64,000 bases of DNA from Dactylellina haptotyla (taxonomy: Eukaryota > Ascomycota > Orbiliomycetes > Orbiliales > Orbiliaceae): the NCBI GenBank assembly GCA_031310005.1, contig CM062382.1, forward strand, positions 558,001-622,000, read 5' to 3'. Under the pieces are notes generated by a model, which saw only the letters and a list, made by a program, of their open reading frames with translations, did not search any database and was not told where the DNA came from. A program made the translations under genes and the position numbers. This document shows positions 1 through 10,807 of the stretch, piece by piece. Numbering within the stretch: position 1 is the first letter of the stretch; each line of letters opens with the position of its first letter.

Positions 1-705
1 CCACTGTTAGAATATTAATGTTGTGTTACATGTTTATGGTATCGGTCTGGTATGCACTTGTGGCCATGTCCACACACCACCCGTCTTGCAATTGGCGGCA
101 CGGATGGTCCAACTGCGAATATTCCCAAGTTTGGACACGTACGATGGAATGCTCTCCTTACCTGCATTTCCCACGGCATCCGACGGCATCCGATTGTGAG
201 GGAATAGGGTGAGAACTTGCAAACTCTCCTCTGCTTTGACCAATGCATGCGGGGATTTCACCTCATAACCAAACTGGGACGTTTGAAACCGAACCACTGA
301 GTTTCAGCATCCTAACCTCAACCTCTTGGCGCCGGTATCCTGCCCACCCGCTCTTCTTTGCCCGTTGCTGCGGCGAGGAATACGTACTCGTGTGGGCCTC
401 TGTTAATTGCATGCAATTTCCCGTGCTCAAAAGCTTAACTCAACATCAAAATGCCTACGCAAGACGTATTAAATTTTCGGGTTGGGATGCACTTCTTAAT
501 ATCTCGCTTTAATATCTTGCCAATTGCTGGCCAGGTCGTTCTAGAAAATAAGCTTGAGCATGCATTACGAAGTCTATAACATATTTGGATATATATGTTA
601 ACAGTGGAATTGTGTGGGTCTACTGCTGGGTCGCAAAGTTATCTATCGTATTGAAATATTTGTCTATTCGACCTTTCTATTGGTATTTTGTCTATGGGTA
701 GCCCT
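1..705. other. Intergenic, no gene seen
   Basis: Short overlapping open frames occur on both strands, but none has a recognisable domain, a consistent codon pattern or splice partners. The right edge is the 3' flank of the neighbouring monooxygenase gene, which is AT-rich. I see no RNA gene or repeat here. Confidence 0.6.
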
Positions 706-1881
706 TCAAACCAACTTTGAAGTCGCTTCGTCAATATTGATACCAAACCCATCCGTCCCCAAGGTATAGCTGATATTCACAGCCTCACTACCGTAAACCC
801 TCATCTCCTTCTCATAAGCCTCTGTGACTCCCGGTGCCCATCCTCCCGCCTCCTTCAACAGTTTCCCCAGCAAAGCCGAATCTCTCACCGCAGTGTTAGC
901 CCCAATCCCTCCAGCCGGGGTCATCGAATGAACAGCATCCCCAATAACCGTAACCCGGCTCTGATTCTGCCATTGCGGCACCCCAGAAGGTGACGAACAA
1001 GTGATCTTCCAAAACGCAGCCTCGGGCACATCCATCCGCTCGAACAAAGGCTTAAACCTCGGATGCCAATCCTTCGTCGCCTCCTGCGCGATATCCGCCG
1101 CCCGCTTCCCGATGATAGTATAATCGTTATTCGGAACCGGAATCGACCCGGGCGGCCCACCCATCGTCCAGCCCATCATGGCGTTCGGATCGTCTTTATC
1201 CCCGGGCCGAACATTAGTGATAGCCCAGATCCCCGTCTTCTTATCTTTAATGCTGAAAACACCCTCGCCCAAATCCTTAAACGCAGGGCTGGGCGCTTGT
1301 CCGTGAATACCCACAGCACCCGTATCAAACGTCTTGATCTTCCCATCGGACACCTGTCGTGCCACGTGGGAGTATATACCCTCGCCGCCGACGAGCAGCG
1401 AACCTTCTTCTGATTTCGTCCCGTCCGCGAATACAGCTCTCACCCCGTCTTCCGTGAGCTCGTAGCCTGTAACCTTCCTGTTCCACTCTATATACTCCTC
1501 GCACCCGTCCGCGAATACCTTCCTCATATCCCCACGAGCGACCCCGACGACTCTCCCATCTCTGGAGAGCAGTTTCTCGGTAGGGTTATTCTCATTCTCT
1601 TCCTCGTACGGTTCCGCGGTGATCGCATTCAGCTTCTCGAAACCCGCACCGCCAGTTTTACTGCATTTGTCCCAGAATTTCTCCCAAGTGGCGGAATCGA
1701 GCACCGATTCGATCGCATCTAGACCTTCAGAAGATAATCGGAGACGGTACCCCTGAGCACGGAAGACGAATGAACTGTCCCGTTCAAAAATCTTAAAGGG
1801 GGTTCCGGATCCGCGGAGGGATTGGGCGAGGAGCAGGGATGATATACCCCCGCCCGAGATGAGAATTGGCTTGGACGACAT
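706..1881 (-). CDS. FAD-dependent monooxygenase
   Basis: Single-exon gene encoding 391 residues. It belongs to the flavin monooxygenases of the salicylate/para-hydroxybenzoate hydroxylase type, which insert one oxygen atom into an aromatic or polyketide-like substrate using FAD and NAD(P)H. The N-terminal dinucleotide-binding loop (GGGISS, about residues 9-15) directly follows the first beta strand. A second FAD/NAD(P)H motif with the core RGDMRKVF lies near residues 120-127. The C-terminal FAD-ribityl motif GDAVHSMTPAGG lies near residue 313. Length is normal for the family. The start is the first Met before the Rossmann strand, so no targeting peptide is evident. No biosynthetic neighbours are visible, so the substrate cannot be inferred; it could be a catabolic or a secondary-metabolism enzyme. 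Confidence 0.88.
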   Translation of the reverse strand: MSSKPILISGGGISSLLLAQSLRGSGTPFKIFERDSSFVFRAQGYRLRLSSEGLDAIESVLDSATWEKFWDKCSKTGGAGFEKLNAITAEPYEEENENNPTEKLLSRDGRVVGVARGDMRKVFADGCEEYIEWNRKVTGYELTEDGVRAVFADGTKSEEGSLLVGGEGIYSHVARQVSDGKIKTFDTGAVGIHGQAPSPAFKDLGEGVFSIKDKKTGIWAITNVRPGDKDDPNAMMGWTMGGPPGSIPVPNNDYTIIGKRAADIAQEATKDWHPRFKPLFERMDVPEAAFWKITCSSPSGVPQWQNQSRVTVIGDAVHSMTPAGGIGANTAVRDSALLGKLLKEAGGWAPGVTEAYEKEMRVYGSEAVNISYTLGTDGFGINIDEATSKLV

Positions 1882-2957
1882 GCCCGACTACTTGGTATAC
1901 GGTGGAGGAGTTGAAGTAAATAGAATATTTTTTTTGAATCAAATCGAATTGCCTATGTGATTGCGAGGAGCATTGATTAATCGATTTAACCGATTGTGAA
2001 AGCGGGGTGGTATCTCGATTGAATGCCAGGATTCCAACGAATTGCACCATCCTGTGTTGGATCATGCTGCATGTTTTACGCATAATAAGCTGCGATTAAG
2101 ATCGGGGCAAGGTTTCCCTCCGCCTTGTGTTCCCTCGCTAAACGAAAATAGGCATGAAGACGGTCTAGACCGTTTCTATCTTAGTCCCAATTTTACAATC
2201 TATTCTTCCCACAACTTCAAAATTAACATATACATTGAATACACGAGCCCGCTAGGTAGTTATAGGCAAGGGCATTAAGTTACCAGTTATATAAAAACTC
2301 TACAAGACAATCTCACAAAAAGGCAAAGAAGACAGGTTATTTAGGTATGAATATAATTATTCGTGATCTATCTAATAAAAGGACACAATGCAGGCTAAAG
2401 CGCAATATTTCTTCTCTTTTGCTTCTCTGACAAGCTCGCTTGTCACGAGTAATATATATATTTTCCCGAGGTGCATCTTCTATCTAGTAGTTATTTTCAT
2501 TTTTTAAACTCCACCAATTATCATCATCCACCTCTTCAAGTGAAAGTATCGCAAGCAATCCCAAAAGTCGCCACACTACAAAAGGATGCCCCTGTTGTAA
2601 AAGGGACCCCGATAAGTTTTGCAAACTCATGTGAATGCAATATTTAAAGTCGTGAGTATACTGATAAAAGAAGTCGCTCGAAGAATAATAAAAAAAATAG
2701 AGTTTAAAAGATTACCGCCGTGTGATCGCTGTCGAGTAATGCATGCCGAATACGCCAGGGAAAAAAAAAGCCGATTAAAGTATTTATAGTGCAAGGGGTA
2801 TCAAACGCGAAGAGGAATGATGCAGGGAGAGAATACTCGCAAGAAAAAGCTTGCGTTGATGAGATGCACGTAATCAGAGGTTCGAAAGGGAGAGGTATTC
2901 AAGGATATTTTTGAGGAGATACTTATCCATGAAAGCAACCGGTGCCGTAACCTCTCT
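1882..2957. other. AT-rich intergenic region
   Basis: Lies between the start of the monooxygenase gene and the 3' end of the zinc-finger gene, so it holds the promoter of the first and the 3' UTR of the second. It is AT-rich with several short A/T runs. I see no gene or RNA in it. Confidence 0.55.
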
Positions 2958-5889
2958 TCATTGAAGATTTCTAATTATTCGAGTTGGGTCACCTAGTTGC
3001 TGCCGACGGTACTCAACGATATTGCTGGCGATTTTGTCAAAATCACCAGTTTCGCCGTTGTTATTGAGCTCTGTGATTGTCTCGGCGAGACTGGATTGGT
3101 ATTTCTCTTTATCCGGTTGAGTATCGTCAGGTTCGGATAGTTCTAAAAGAATTTGGTCCTCTGAGAGAATACCGCAAGGAGAACAAAGAAAAGTGGTTAG
3201 AAGCAAGATTAGCCAAACTTAAAAGGACAAACTGGCGGGGTGGAGTTTTGGAGCTTTTCTCTGGGCAGAGTCCCGAGTCGAGGGCAACTGCGATGCGCAG
3301 ACGGGAAGAGAGACTGGGGATGTTACGATCTACTCGCTGGTTGAGAGCTTTCGTGGTCTCATTGTATCGCAAGCGGTTTATTCGCAAACGTTTTAAACGC
3401 ACCTGGTAGGACCATCTGACGGAAGTGCTGCCATCTGCATTGAGGGTCATTGCAAGTTCCACCTCTTGTCTCGAAATCGCAGACTGGCAGCTCGGAGTCA
3501 ATGTGATTGCTATATGTCAGTGATTTAAAGCCTTGAGAGACTATGTTGGTATAGCCTGGGTGATATCGGAAAGATTTGAAACCAGAGAGGGCTGATTGAT
3601 AGGGTGTGTATTCGCCATCTTTCCGCTTTGGTGGAAGAACCTTGGTTGGTATCTTCGGCGGCTGAAGGATGGCAAAGTCTGGGACTGTTGGTGGCTGGTT
3701 CTGAGAGACCCCAGGAGTTTCTGACAGTAATGACGTCTCACCTATATCACTTTTATGGGTTTCGGGATCGTAGCCATCATCATCGGCAGCTTCGTGAAGA
3801 GGGCTAGAGGCTGAATCCAAACCGGGACTCGCCTCCAAAGAGCTATCGTGCATTTCAACGTCATCTGATTGATCGCTGCTAGCATCGTCATCAGAACTGA
3901 TATCTTCGATATCGGACCCGTCAGACCCAGACCCATCCTCGGAAGAACCCTCAGAATCAGATTCCATCTCACTAGAAGTAGATTCCAGGTCAGAGAGATC
4001 CATGGGAGAGCCGGTAGCATCATCTAAGCTGCCGTTTGGGGCGGTATCCAACTCTATCGGGGCCGCCTCCAAAGAGCCATCGTCCAGGGGTACTTTTTCT
4101 TCTGTTGATTTAGGATCAGATGAAAGAGGTACAAATGGGGTTTCAGGCGCTAGATCGGTTTCTGGCGAAGCAGTGGTTTCTGCGCCTTCAGACGCGGAAT
4201 CCGTAGAAATCTGCGAAGGCTGTTCGCTAGCGGCACGGTCTTGCGACGAATGCAATTGCAACTCGGCGGTCTTCGCCTCGACATCCATGAGTTCAGAATT
4301 GACAAGGTTAACAGCAACGTCCATGGCAGCCGGTTGGAGGTTGCCCGCCTCAATTTGATCCAAGGTCTGGTGAAGGAATTGTTCGACTTGCTCCAGCTTC
4401 TCATCTTTGGCTTCAATTAAAGCGGCAGATGGAGTGATCGGAGCCGGGGTAGAAGATTGGCTGGGAGGGCCAGAGGAGTTCTCGCCATTGGCAGCGAGCT
4501 TTCGTTTTCGGCTCATCGCCATAATTTTTCGCCTCATCTCCTCGATTTCCTGTTCCTTCTGACGAAGGCTCTCGCCAAGCTTCTCATTGTGCTCAGGGGT
4601 TGTGCTGTCGGGCCGTGACGGACCAGCCGGCTGGGGCGCAAGGCGTGATGATTTAGGGCCATCGTCCTCGTTGTCACTAACTTCAAAGATGAAATGGCTG
4701 GTCTCGAGGCTTTGTCGGTTTCCGAACCTCGGTTGCTTCGATACTAGCAAAGAAGGCTTAATTTCGGTATCAAAATCGGCGGCAACGGGTCTCTTCCTGC
4801 TACGAAGAGATGCAGTGGCCGAGGTAGAGCTCTCCGGGGCTGATTGAGGAGTATCTTGGCCATTCAATTCCGGTGGTGGGGTGGATCTTGGTGGAGAAAT
4901 TAGTTCGTTGGTGGGGTTTAGAGTGGGTATAGCCTGATTGAACCGAGACACCACACTCTCTGGCTTGGGCGTTAAGCTATGCGGTGTGGTGGTGGTAGGA
5001 AGCGGAGGCTTGGGAGGAAGGGAGGCAGGAGGGTTTGCCATGGTTCCAACACTTGTGCTTATCGGGAGGCTTTGAGCTGAAGGTGTTGGAAATATTGGCT
5101 TGATACCATTTGCGGCCTCGGAAGCGGGACCCTTTGTAGGAATCGGAGTTGGTGTAGCGGTAGCGGTCTTTGATAAGTCGCGGGGTTCAAAGGGAGGCAT
5201 CTGGAGCTTCAATTGGTCGAAATATTTGGCCAATACTCTGCGGTCAACGCCTTCGGCGACAATGTCGTCAAAGGATATCTTTGCGGAGCATGCCAGATAC
5301 ATAACCGCACCTAGTGCATTTTTCCGTAGCTCTTGGATGCTCATAGAGGCCGGATCGGTAATATTTCGCAAAGCTGAGAAACAAACAGGGAAAATGTTAG
5401 AAGGGATTTAGAGTCAAATAACACTGGTTTTCCTGGCCACTCACTGTTTAGATTCAGCTGCTCCCTGGTGGAAAAGTCCCCGCTCTGCCTGCCGTTCATC
5501 GAATTGAAAGAAGAAGGAAGTGGCGGCGGCAGAGGGGGTATCGGCGGGTTGAGCGAGGTTGCTTCCAGAGAGTTTCCGAAAGGGATGTGGACAGGAGTTG
5601 TGGCTTCACGGGGTGAATAGTGATCATCTTCATCGTCCGAGATCTCGCCGTCCTCGGGTCCGGAATCTCGTTGTGTGGACGTTGGAGGAGGAGGGAGGGC
5701 TATCGAGAGTTTTGGTTTGGCGGTGTCTGCTTTGGGGGTTGTGGGTGTTTTGGTAGTCTTCGCGCTCGCGGCGGACGTCGATGCTTGCCTCGATTTCGGC
5801 ATGGCCCGCCGGGCTGGCAGTGCGCGTTTTCCAGTGGATGGAGGGATGCGAATCCCGCTGAACGACGGGACCGGCGGACAGGTCGACAT
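2958..5889 (-). CDS. Putative zf-C3H1 (Red1/ZFC3H1-type) zinc-finger protein
   Basis: Three exons: complement(2958..3160, 3403..5373, 5445..5889), 872 residues. The small zinc finger has ligands C780, C789, C794 and H798 (C-X8-C-X4-C-X3-H, core CNDPQCRWQH), the pattern of the 'putative zinc-finger' family found in Schizosaccharomyces Red1 and animal ZFC3H1. Those proteins link nuclear RNA surveillance to the exosome. The rest is largely disordered: Pro/Ser/Thr-rich at the N terminus, a basic coiled segment (RRKIMAMSRKRK) in the middle, and a long Asp/Glu/Ser-rich tract before the finger. The final exon, a helical tail beginning EDQILLEL, was added because a GTGCGT donor and CTCTCAG acceptor join it in frame right after the finger. 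Without that splice the protein would end in an unrelated short tail. The intron of 242 bp is long for this window. An RNA-surveillance role is inferred from the family. Confidence 0.75.
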
Positions 5890-5930
5890 GGTGGGATGGG
5901 GCGGGGGGTGGAGAGCCGTCAGATATGGCG

Positions 5931-5962
5931 ATGGTGGTGGTGGTGGTGGTGGTGGTGGTGTG
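5931..5962. repeat. (GGT)n microsatellite in 5' UTR of zinc-finger gene
   Basis: About ten perfect GGT units (CAC on the sense strand of the zinc-finger gene), just upstream of its start codon at 5889. In the transcript this would be a pyrimidine/purine-alternating CAC tract in the 5' leader. It is likely to be length-polymorphic. Confidence 0.85.
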
Positions 5963-6940
5963 ATGAGAAGGATAAGAAGGAGAAGAAGGGCGGAGGTGGT
6001 TGTTAGGGAGGGCGGTAAGGAGCTGATGACGATGAATAATAAACAGATGGGCGATGTGCGTTGTGGGATCTGCTTGCGATGGGTGTTGTTGCCCTGAGCG
6101 GCAGTCCTGGCAAACAAACACACAACGGCCGGAAAAACGGCGCTTATCTGAGTGACCAAGAGAAGGTCTCGAAGAGGCTTTGAGAGCTGGTTGGCCGCTA
6201 AGGTCAATCCGAGTTCTAATCAAAATGCTTGTTATGCAGAATCGAAAATGTTTCAAACATATGGGAATGCTGAATGAGATAACCCACAGCAGCTTAGATT
6301 GGAAGCCCATGGCAATTCGACGTGTTTGCAAATGTTTCCACAGCGCAGCTCTTAGGATTTCCCTCTGCGCTTCGGAAGCAGCCAGTTCGGGACACAAAAG
6401 GAGCCCGTTCTTCAGGTCCCAGTTTGTTAGCATCAGTATCGTAACCAGACTGAGTTAGCGTCAATTGTGGGCCTCGAACAAATCCACTGTAGTTAATTAA
6501 GATTGGATAACACAGCAGCGGCGCTTCCCAGCGGATGTCATAGCTAACTGACCTCTATTTTGAAGCCTTGAAGCCCCAGATTTTACAGATCCGCTGCGGT
6601 GCAACCTCGCATTCTCCGGAGACGTTGAATATGTTCAGATCGGGTTAAGGCATCCGAGGCTGGCCAGCGCTGGAACCAAAACACGCATCTGCAGACTAGT
6701 CGAATTGTCGATTTTCAACGACTTTTTGCAATCGACAAATTCCCTAAAAACCGCGGTTTTCTAGAATCCCGATATGGAAACTCGTTGTCCATGGACTAAT
6801 AGGTGGCTAGTCTGGGGCAAACTGTACATGGAAACTAAACAATATCGAACTTGATCGAGTTAGGATTGAAGTCCTATATGCATATCTGCAATATGACTTT
6901 AAATCATATATGGAATTCGAATCGGAGAGAACGGAATATG

Positions 6941-6948
6941 TATAAATA
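6941..6948 (+). promoter_or_regulatory. TATA box of cysteine-rich protein gene
   Basis: TATAAATA stands about 145 bp before the ATG at 7093. It is followed by a C/T-containing leader (CAGCTACTCGTCCTC) typical of transcription start regions in strongly expressed fungal genes. This implies a leader of roughly 110-120 nt. Confidence 0.5.
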
Positions 6949-7092
6949 CCCAGCTACTCGTCCTCGTCGGATCTCGGTTTTATTTTAGAAAGCACCACAG
7001 TTCTATCTATTTAGCTATACCTTCGAGTTTTTCATAAGTTTATATTTCGGCATTAAAGATTAATCATTAAATATATTTTTTTTCCATATAAA

Positions 7093-8015
7093 ATGAAGTC
7101 GATCATTCCTCCAGTCGTCTTTAGGTGAGCGCTCCCCATTCAATTTCCAAATATACCGTTCTTTATAAGCTTTATAACCACAGATCCGTGTTTACTAACA
7201 TGTCGACCTTCTTTTTGTCAAACAGTCTATTGGCCGTTCGCGCCTTGTCACAAACGCAGACTACTGCCCCGACGACCACTCCAACTGGTTGCCCTGCTAC
7301 TTTGGATCCTACCTGTCCCTTCTTTTGCTCACCCAGGGGCGGTATGAAAGGGCCAGGAGGCTATTGCTCCACTAACTTTGTAACAGGTCCTGGGACTAGT
7401 GGCTGTCTGGTATGCCCTGGAAATCCTTCTGTTTGCCCTACCTCTCCAACACCGTCTTGTGCTTTCATCTGTCAAGAAGTCTCCAATCTCAGCCTTCCAA
7501 ATCCAAAATTCTGTCACAGCAGTGATATATCTGGGCCGAATATAGTTACCTGCAGCCCTTGCGCCACGGCACCCGCCCAGAGCACCACGACGCAGACTGC
7601 TGCCCCAACGGCCACTCCAACTGGTTGTCCTGCTACTTTGGATCCTACCTGTCCTTTCTGGTGTGGAAGCAAGGGTGTTGGTCCAGAGCCATACTATTGC
7701 TCTACTGAGTTTAAAACAGGTCCTGGAACTGGTGGCTGTTCGGTCTGCCCTGGAACTCCTGCTGTTTGCCCTGCCTCTTCGACACCATCTTGTGCATTCA
7801 TCTGTCAAGAAGTCTCAGGTGCCGGTTCAAAATTCTGTCACGGCAGTGATATATCTCAGCCAAATGTTGTTACCTGCAGCGCTTGCGCCACGTCACCCGC
7901 CCCGAGCTCTACTTCTCCCGTTGCGCCACCAGCTTATACAGGAGCTGCGTCCCATCTCTCATTCGGCGCCGAAGCTCTTATCGGTATCGCTGCCATAGCT
8001 GTCCTCAACCTTTAA
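7093..8015 (+). CDS. Secreted, GPI-type protein with two 12-cysteine modules
   Basis: Two exons (7093..7124, 7226..8015) encode 273 residues. The splice (GTGAGC...AACAG, 101 bp) creates a clean signal peptide, MKSIIPPVVFSLLAVRALS, ending near residue 19; without it no signal is present, which decides this start. Two modules follow, with Cys at 33, 41, 45, 58, 71, 74, 81, 89, 93, 107, 120, 123 and again at 145, 153, 157, 169, 182, 185, 192, 200, 204, 215, 228, 231. They are separated by a Thr/Pro/Ala-rich linker. A Ser/Pro-rich stalk (about 236-250) leads to a hydrophobic C terminus (LIGIAAIAVLNL), the pattern of a GPI-anchor signal. It is probably a cell-wall or plasma-membrane surface protein. 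The cysteine pattern does not match CFEM (eight Cys) or hydrophobins, and I do not recognise the family. Confidence 0.75.
7290..7886 (+). repeat. Tandem duplication of a cysteine-module
   Basis: The coding segments 7290-7562 and 7626-7886 encode the same 12-Cys module and remain close at the DNA level. For example, both contain CCTGCTACTTTGGATCCTAC and the codons for SCAFICQEVS. Both also carry the same upstream ACTCCAACTGGTTG stretch, so the duplicated unit is about 336 bp. The high nucleotide similarity suggests a recent duplication or ongoing gene conversion. Confidence 0.8.
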
Positions 8016-8909
8016 ATAACGCACGGCCTCTTCACAACTTAGATTAAGCCCAAAAAAGACGATAGTCGATCAGCAGTTCACTTAGTTTATCAATACAGAC
8101 GGAAGAATTTATACTGATTCCTCCTACAGTATATACTTAGCTTAGCCATTCTCAATATCCTGTCAAAATCCAAGTGTATCCAATCCATAATCTATAATCT
8201 CTATAAAGCTTTAAAACTTGAATGATAAATCAGGGGATATCTTAAGTAAAATAATTGACTGGTATTGCAACCTAAAACATCAATACAACTCGTTAATCTG
8301 CATTCCAGAAATTCAAAGCATAAAACATATATATCCTTACCTTTTTCTTAAGATTCAACGCCGACATCCAAAATTCCCGAAGCTGGAATACCAGCATTTC
8401 CAAGAAAAATAAAATTTGAAACTTCATCGCATTCTAGCTATTCATTTATACTATTTATACCCAAAGAACATCAAAGTAAGGCGACTAGCAGTGCCACACA
8501 ATTATCATAATCATATATAGATTACTGGTTGGATAGAACATACGTTTCAAAAAACGGCCACCGAATGACCCGTCCGGCGTGTTGAGGTTGTTGTATTTTA
8601 AGCGCATAGCCGCGAGGCTTCGTCCGAGTACTGTTAATAATTTTTTTGACGGGGTTGCTTTGAGGGTGCTTCTTGAGCATATATAAATAATTGGCGTCTT
8701 TTGCAATTAATCGGATAGATGATTGTTTTCTGAGATTGTTCATGATTTGGTTGAGTTTTGAGGACCGAATCTACGCAGCAGTGGTGTTGCGGTATCTTCG
8801 TTGATTTGCTAACCAGTCTCCCCATCGCAATTTACACCTCCACCTCCAACCTCCACTTCCACCTCCATCTCCAATCCGACGCCCCCCTCCCCGCGCCGCG
8901 ATTCGAACC
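8016..8909. other. Intergenic, no gene seen
   Basis: The first part is the 3' flank of the cysteine-rich gene and is AT-rich. The last 100 bp become C/T-rich (CACCTCCACCTCCAACCTCC), the likely leader of MED8. Small open frames on the minus strand at 8485-8825 lack any family signature. Confidence 0.5.
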
Positions 8910-9797
8910 ATGGCTGCCGCAGCCAACGTCCCCGTCGAGGCCCTCGATCGTCTACGGACTCAGCTGGGCCTGCTCACCCAGTCGATTGGCTCTCTGCTGC
9001 AGGACCTGCGCACTGCAGACCCGCTGCCTCCCTGGTACGTGCAGCATGCAGCCCCGGGATCCCTGTATCTCGACGACGACGTGCCACACATCGACATTAT
9101 ATCATAATCTTACACGGAACTAACAGTCTTTCTTTATCACAGGCCTACTCTGACCGCGCAGCTGGCAATCCTCAATTCGCAGCTCTCCACCCTCTCGCGC
9201 ACCCTCCACCAGCACTCCAACACCCTCTCCGCAACCGTCGCCTTCCCGCTCCCCACCTTCCCCGTGCGCACCCAAGAAAGCCTTCTCAACCTCCTCCTCC
9301 GCAAGAAGCTCGCCCCCGAAGTAGAAGAATGGCTCGCAGCCGGCCGCGAGAAAGGTCTCTCCCTCAAGCCAGGCGGTGGAATCGGCCCAGACGGGAAACC
9401 CAAGCCCGCAGGCAGCGACGACGAAGACGGCGAGGACTCGGAAGAAGATAAAGACGACGACGACGACTCGGACGATGACATGCAAGACGACGATGACGAC
9501 GGGGAGGAAGGACGGAAGCGCAATCGTCACTGGGCTCTGAAAGCCGTCATCAAAGAACAGCGCTCTCGCGACTGGGAAGCCGATTTCACAAAGGAAGAAC
9601 TGGAACGCGTCGGCAACGATATATCCAAGATCCAAACAGGCCTGACAGCCGACAGTGATGGAAGGATCATCAAGAAATCGCTCGATCCTTCGTCTCAAGG
9701 GTCTCTCAACAAGCGCGACGAGAACGGCTGGACGCTCGAAATGATGTTTAGATTCATGAGCACCGGTGTACGGCCGGAAGAACACCCGGGTCGTTAG
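8910..9797 (+). CDS. MED8: Mediator complex subunit 8
   Basis: Two exons (8910..9034, 9143..9797; intron 108 bp) encode 259 residues. MED8 is part of the head module of the Mediator complex, which connects transcription factors with RNA polymerase II. The N-terminal helix pair is recognisable: a conserved LGLLTQSIGSLLQDL helix, then the LPPWPTL turn created exactly by the splice, then a second helix ending TVAFPLPTFPVRTQE. After these come LLRKKLAPEVEEW and an acidic Asp-rich tract (about residues 135-165) that many fungal copies have. The C-terminal RFMSTG resembles the end of other fungal MED8 proteins. An in-frame TAG at 9795 is followed by 59 more open codons to 9977. A possible 66-nt intron (9766-9831) would bypass the stop, giving 297 residues, so the 3' end is not settled. 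Confidence 0.87.
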
Positions 9798-9977
9798 AGT
9801 CGGTCTCGGATGTCCTATCAGCCCAACGCAGCAGATCCCAGCGAGATCTATATCGCCGAACCAGGTTCTGAAGAGGAGGAAAGACAGGAAGACATGCACA
9901 AGCTCGGCTATCCGCCACTCGGAGAAAGTGAATTCCTAGACGAATTCTTAGCCATGATAATGTCATTGAATACATAA

Positions 9978-10300
9978 TCATCCTGGACCTCTATCATGCT
10001 CAAATATCTGAAGAGCTATAAAGTGGACATCCCTTCTTTCAGTGCCTACCAAACTACTCTATAGCTAGATAATATAATATTTAAATAATTTAATATATTA
10101 AGGCTTCATAACAACCACTCCGGTGATATTAACTCACTTTGATTCTCTATCCTAAGCTTCTCTATATCTAAAACAGAACCAACACCATAAATAGCTATCA
10201 AAAAGTAACTAACATATCAGGCTAGGCTCGGCACCCCCATCTAACCAACTACCTGCCAAAAAAATCTCAAAAAAAGACTCTCGAAGAAAAAAGAAGATAT
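9978..10300. other. Intergenic between MED8 and tRNA
   Basis: AT-rich 3' flank of MED8. A purine-rich A/G run (near 10265-10300) lies directly downstream of the minus-strand tRNA. On that strand it is a T-rich stretch, which fits RNA polymerase III termination. No gene seen. Confidence 0.5.
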
Positions 10301-10392
10301 TCCGAATCCGGGAGTCGAACCCGGGCCTTCCCGGCGCTGTTTGACGCTCTCGTAATGAGAGCGGGAGATCCTAACCGCTGGACCAATTCGGA
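10301..10392 (-). tRNA. tRNA-Glu(CTC) with intron
   Basis: The 92-nt minus-strand sequence folds as a cloverleaf. The acceptor stem TCCGAAT pairs with ATTCGGA. The D arm is GTCC...GGAT. The T arm has CCGGG and CCCGG around TTCGACT. The anticodon stem TCCCG/CGGGA flanks the loop CTCTCA|C with anticodon CTC (Glu). An intron of about 21 nt begins at the usual position, one base 3' of the anticodon. It contains CGAGAGCG, which can pair with the anticodon-loop side CGCTCTC, as expected for a substrate of the tRNA splicing endonuclease. Internal boxes (GGTCCAGCGGTTAGGAT and GGTTCGACTCC) are intact. Confidence 0.92.
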
Positions 10393-10807
10393 TTTAACGA
10401 TGGAGATAGTCGACCAGAAAGCATTCATGAAGCCACTTTCCCACCTGAAACATCGATCACTTAGAATTCAACATCAACACCAAGCCTCAAGCCCAAACAT
10501 AACCAAGATGGATAATGAGAATAATGTAAATATTAGAATAGCCGTATTCGATTATCATCAGCTACAAAGTAGTACATGACATTACGGTGCATACATACAT
10601 CTCGTAATGTCTGCCATCCAAAAAGCACAGCTTCGGAAGTATCAAAAAAAACAAAAGCATCAAAACGCCATATACAATGCATGCCAGCCCGATTGTATGC
10701 CATACCGCGCATGCCTATCGAAAAAAAAAACAAAGGCTTGAAAAAAAAAAAGTACGCCAAATCGCAATACAAAACCATCACATCATCTCCTCATCACTAT
10801 CACTTCC
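10393..10807. other. 3' flank of myosin gene, no gene seen
   Basis: Contains the 3' UTR of the minus-strand myosin gene and the upstream region of the tRNA. Several A-runs of nine to ten bases occur at about 10720-10750. Nothing else is supported. Confidence 0.5.

Larger units (their letters stand above)
5890..7092. other. Divergent intergenic region
   Basis: Shared upstream region of the zinc-finger gene (-) and the cysteine-rich protein gene (+). Apart from the GGT microsatellite and a TATA box near 6941 I see no further feature. Open frames crossing 6180-6460 have no recognisable content. Confidence 0.5.

Noticed and set aside
5630-6433. Minus-strand open frame of 267 codons upstream of the zinc-finger gene
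   Set aside because: It overlaps the first exon of the zinc-finger gene in another frame and reads through the CAC microsatellite as poly-Thr. The frame starting at 5889 splices into the conserved part and is preferred.
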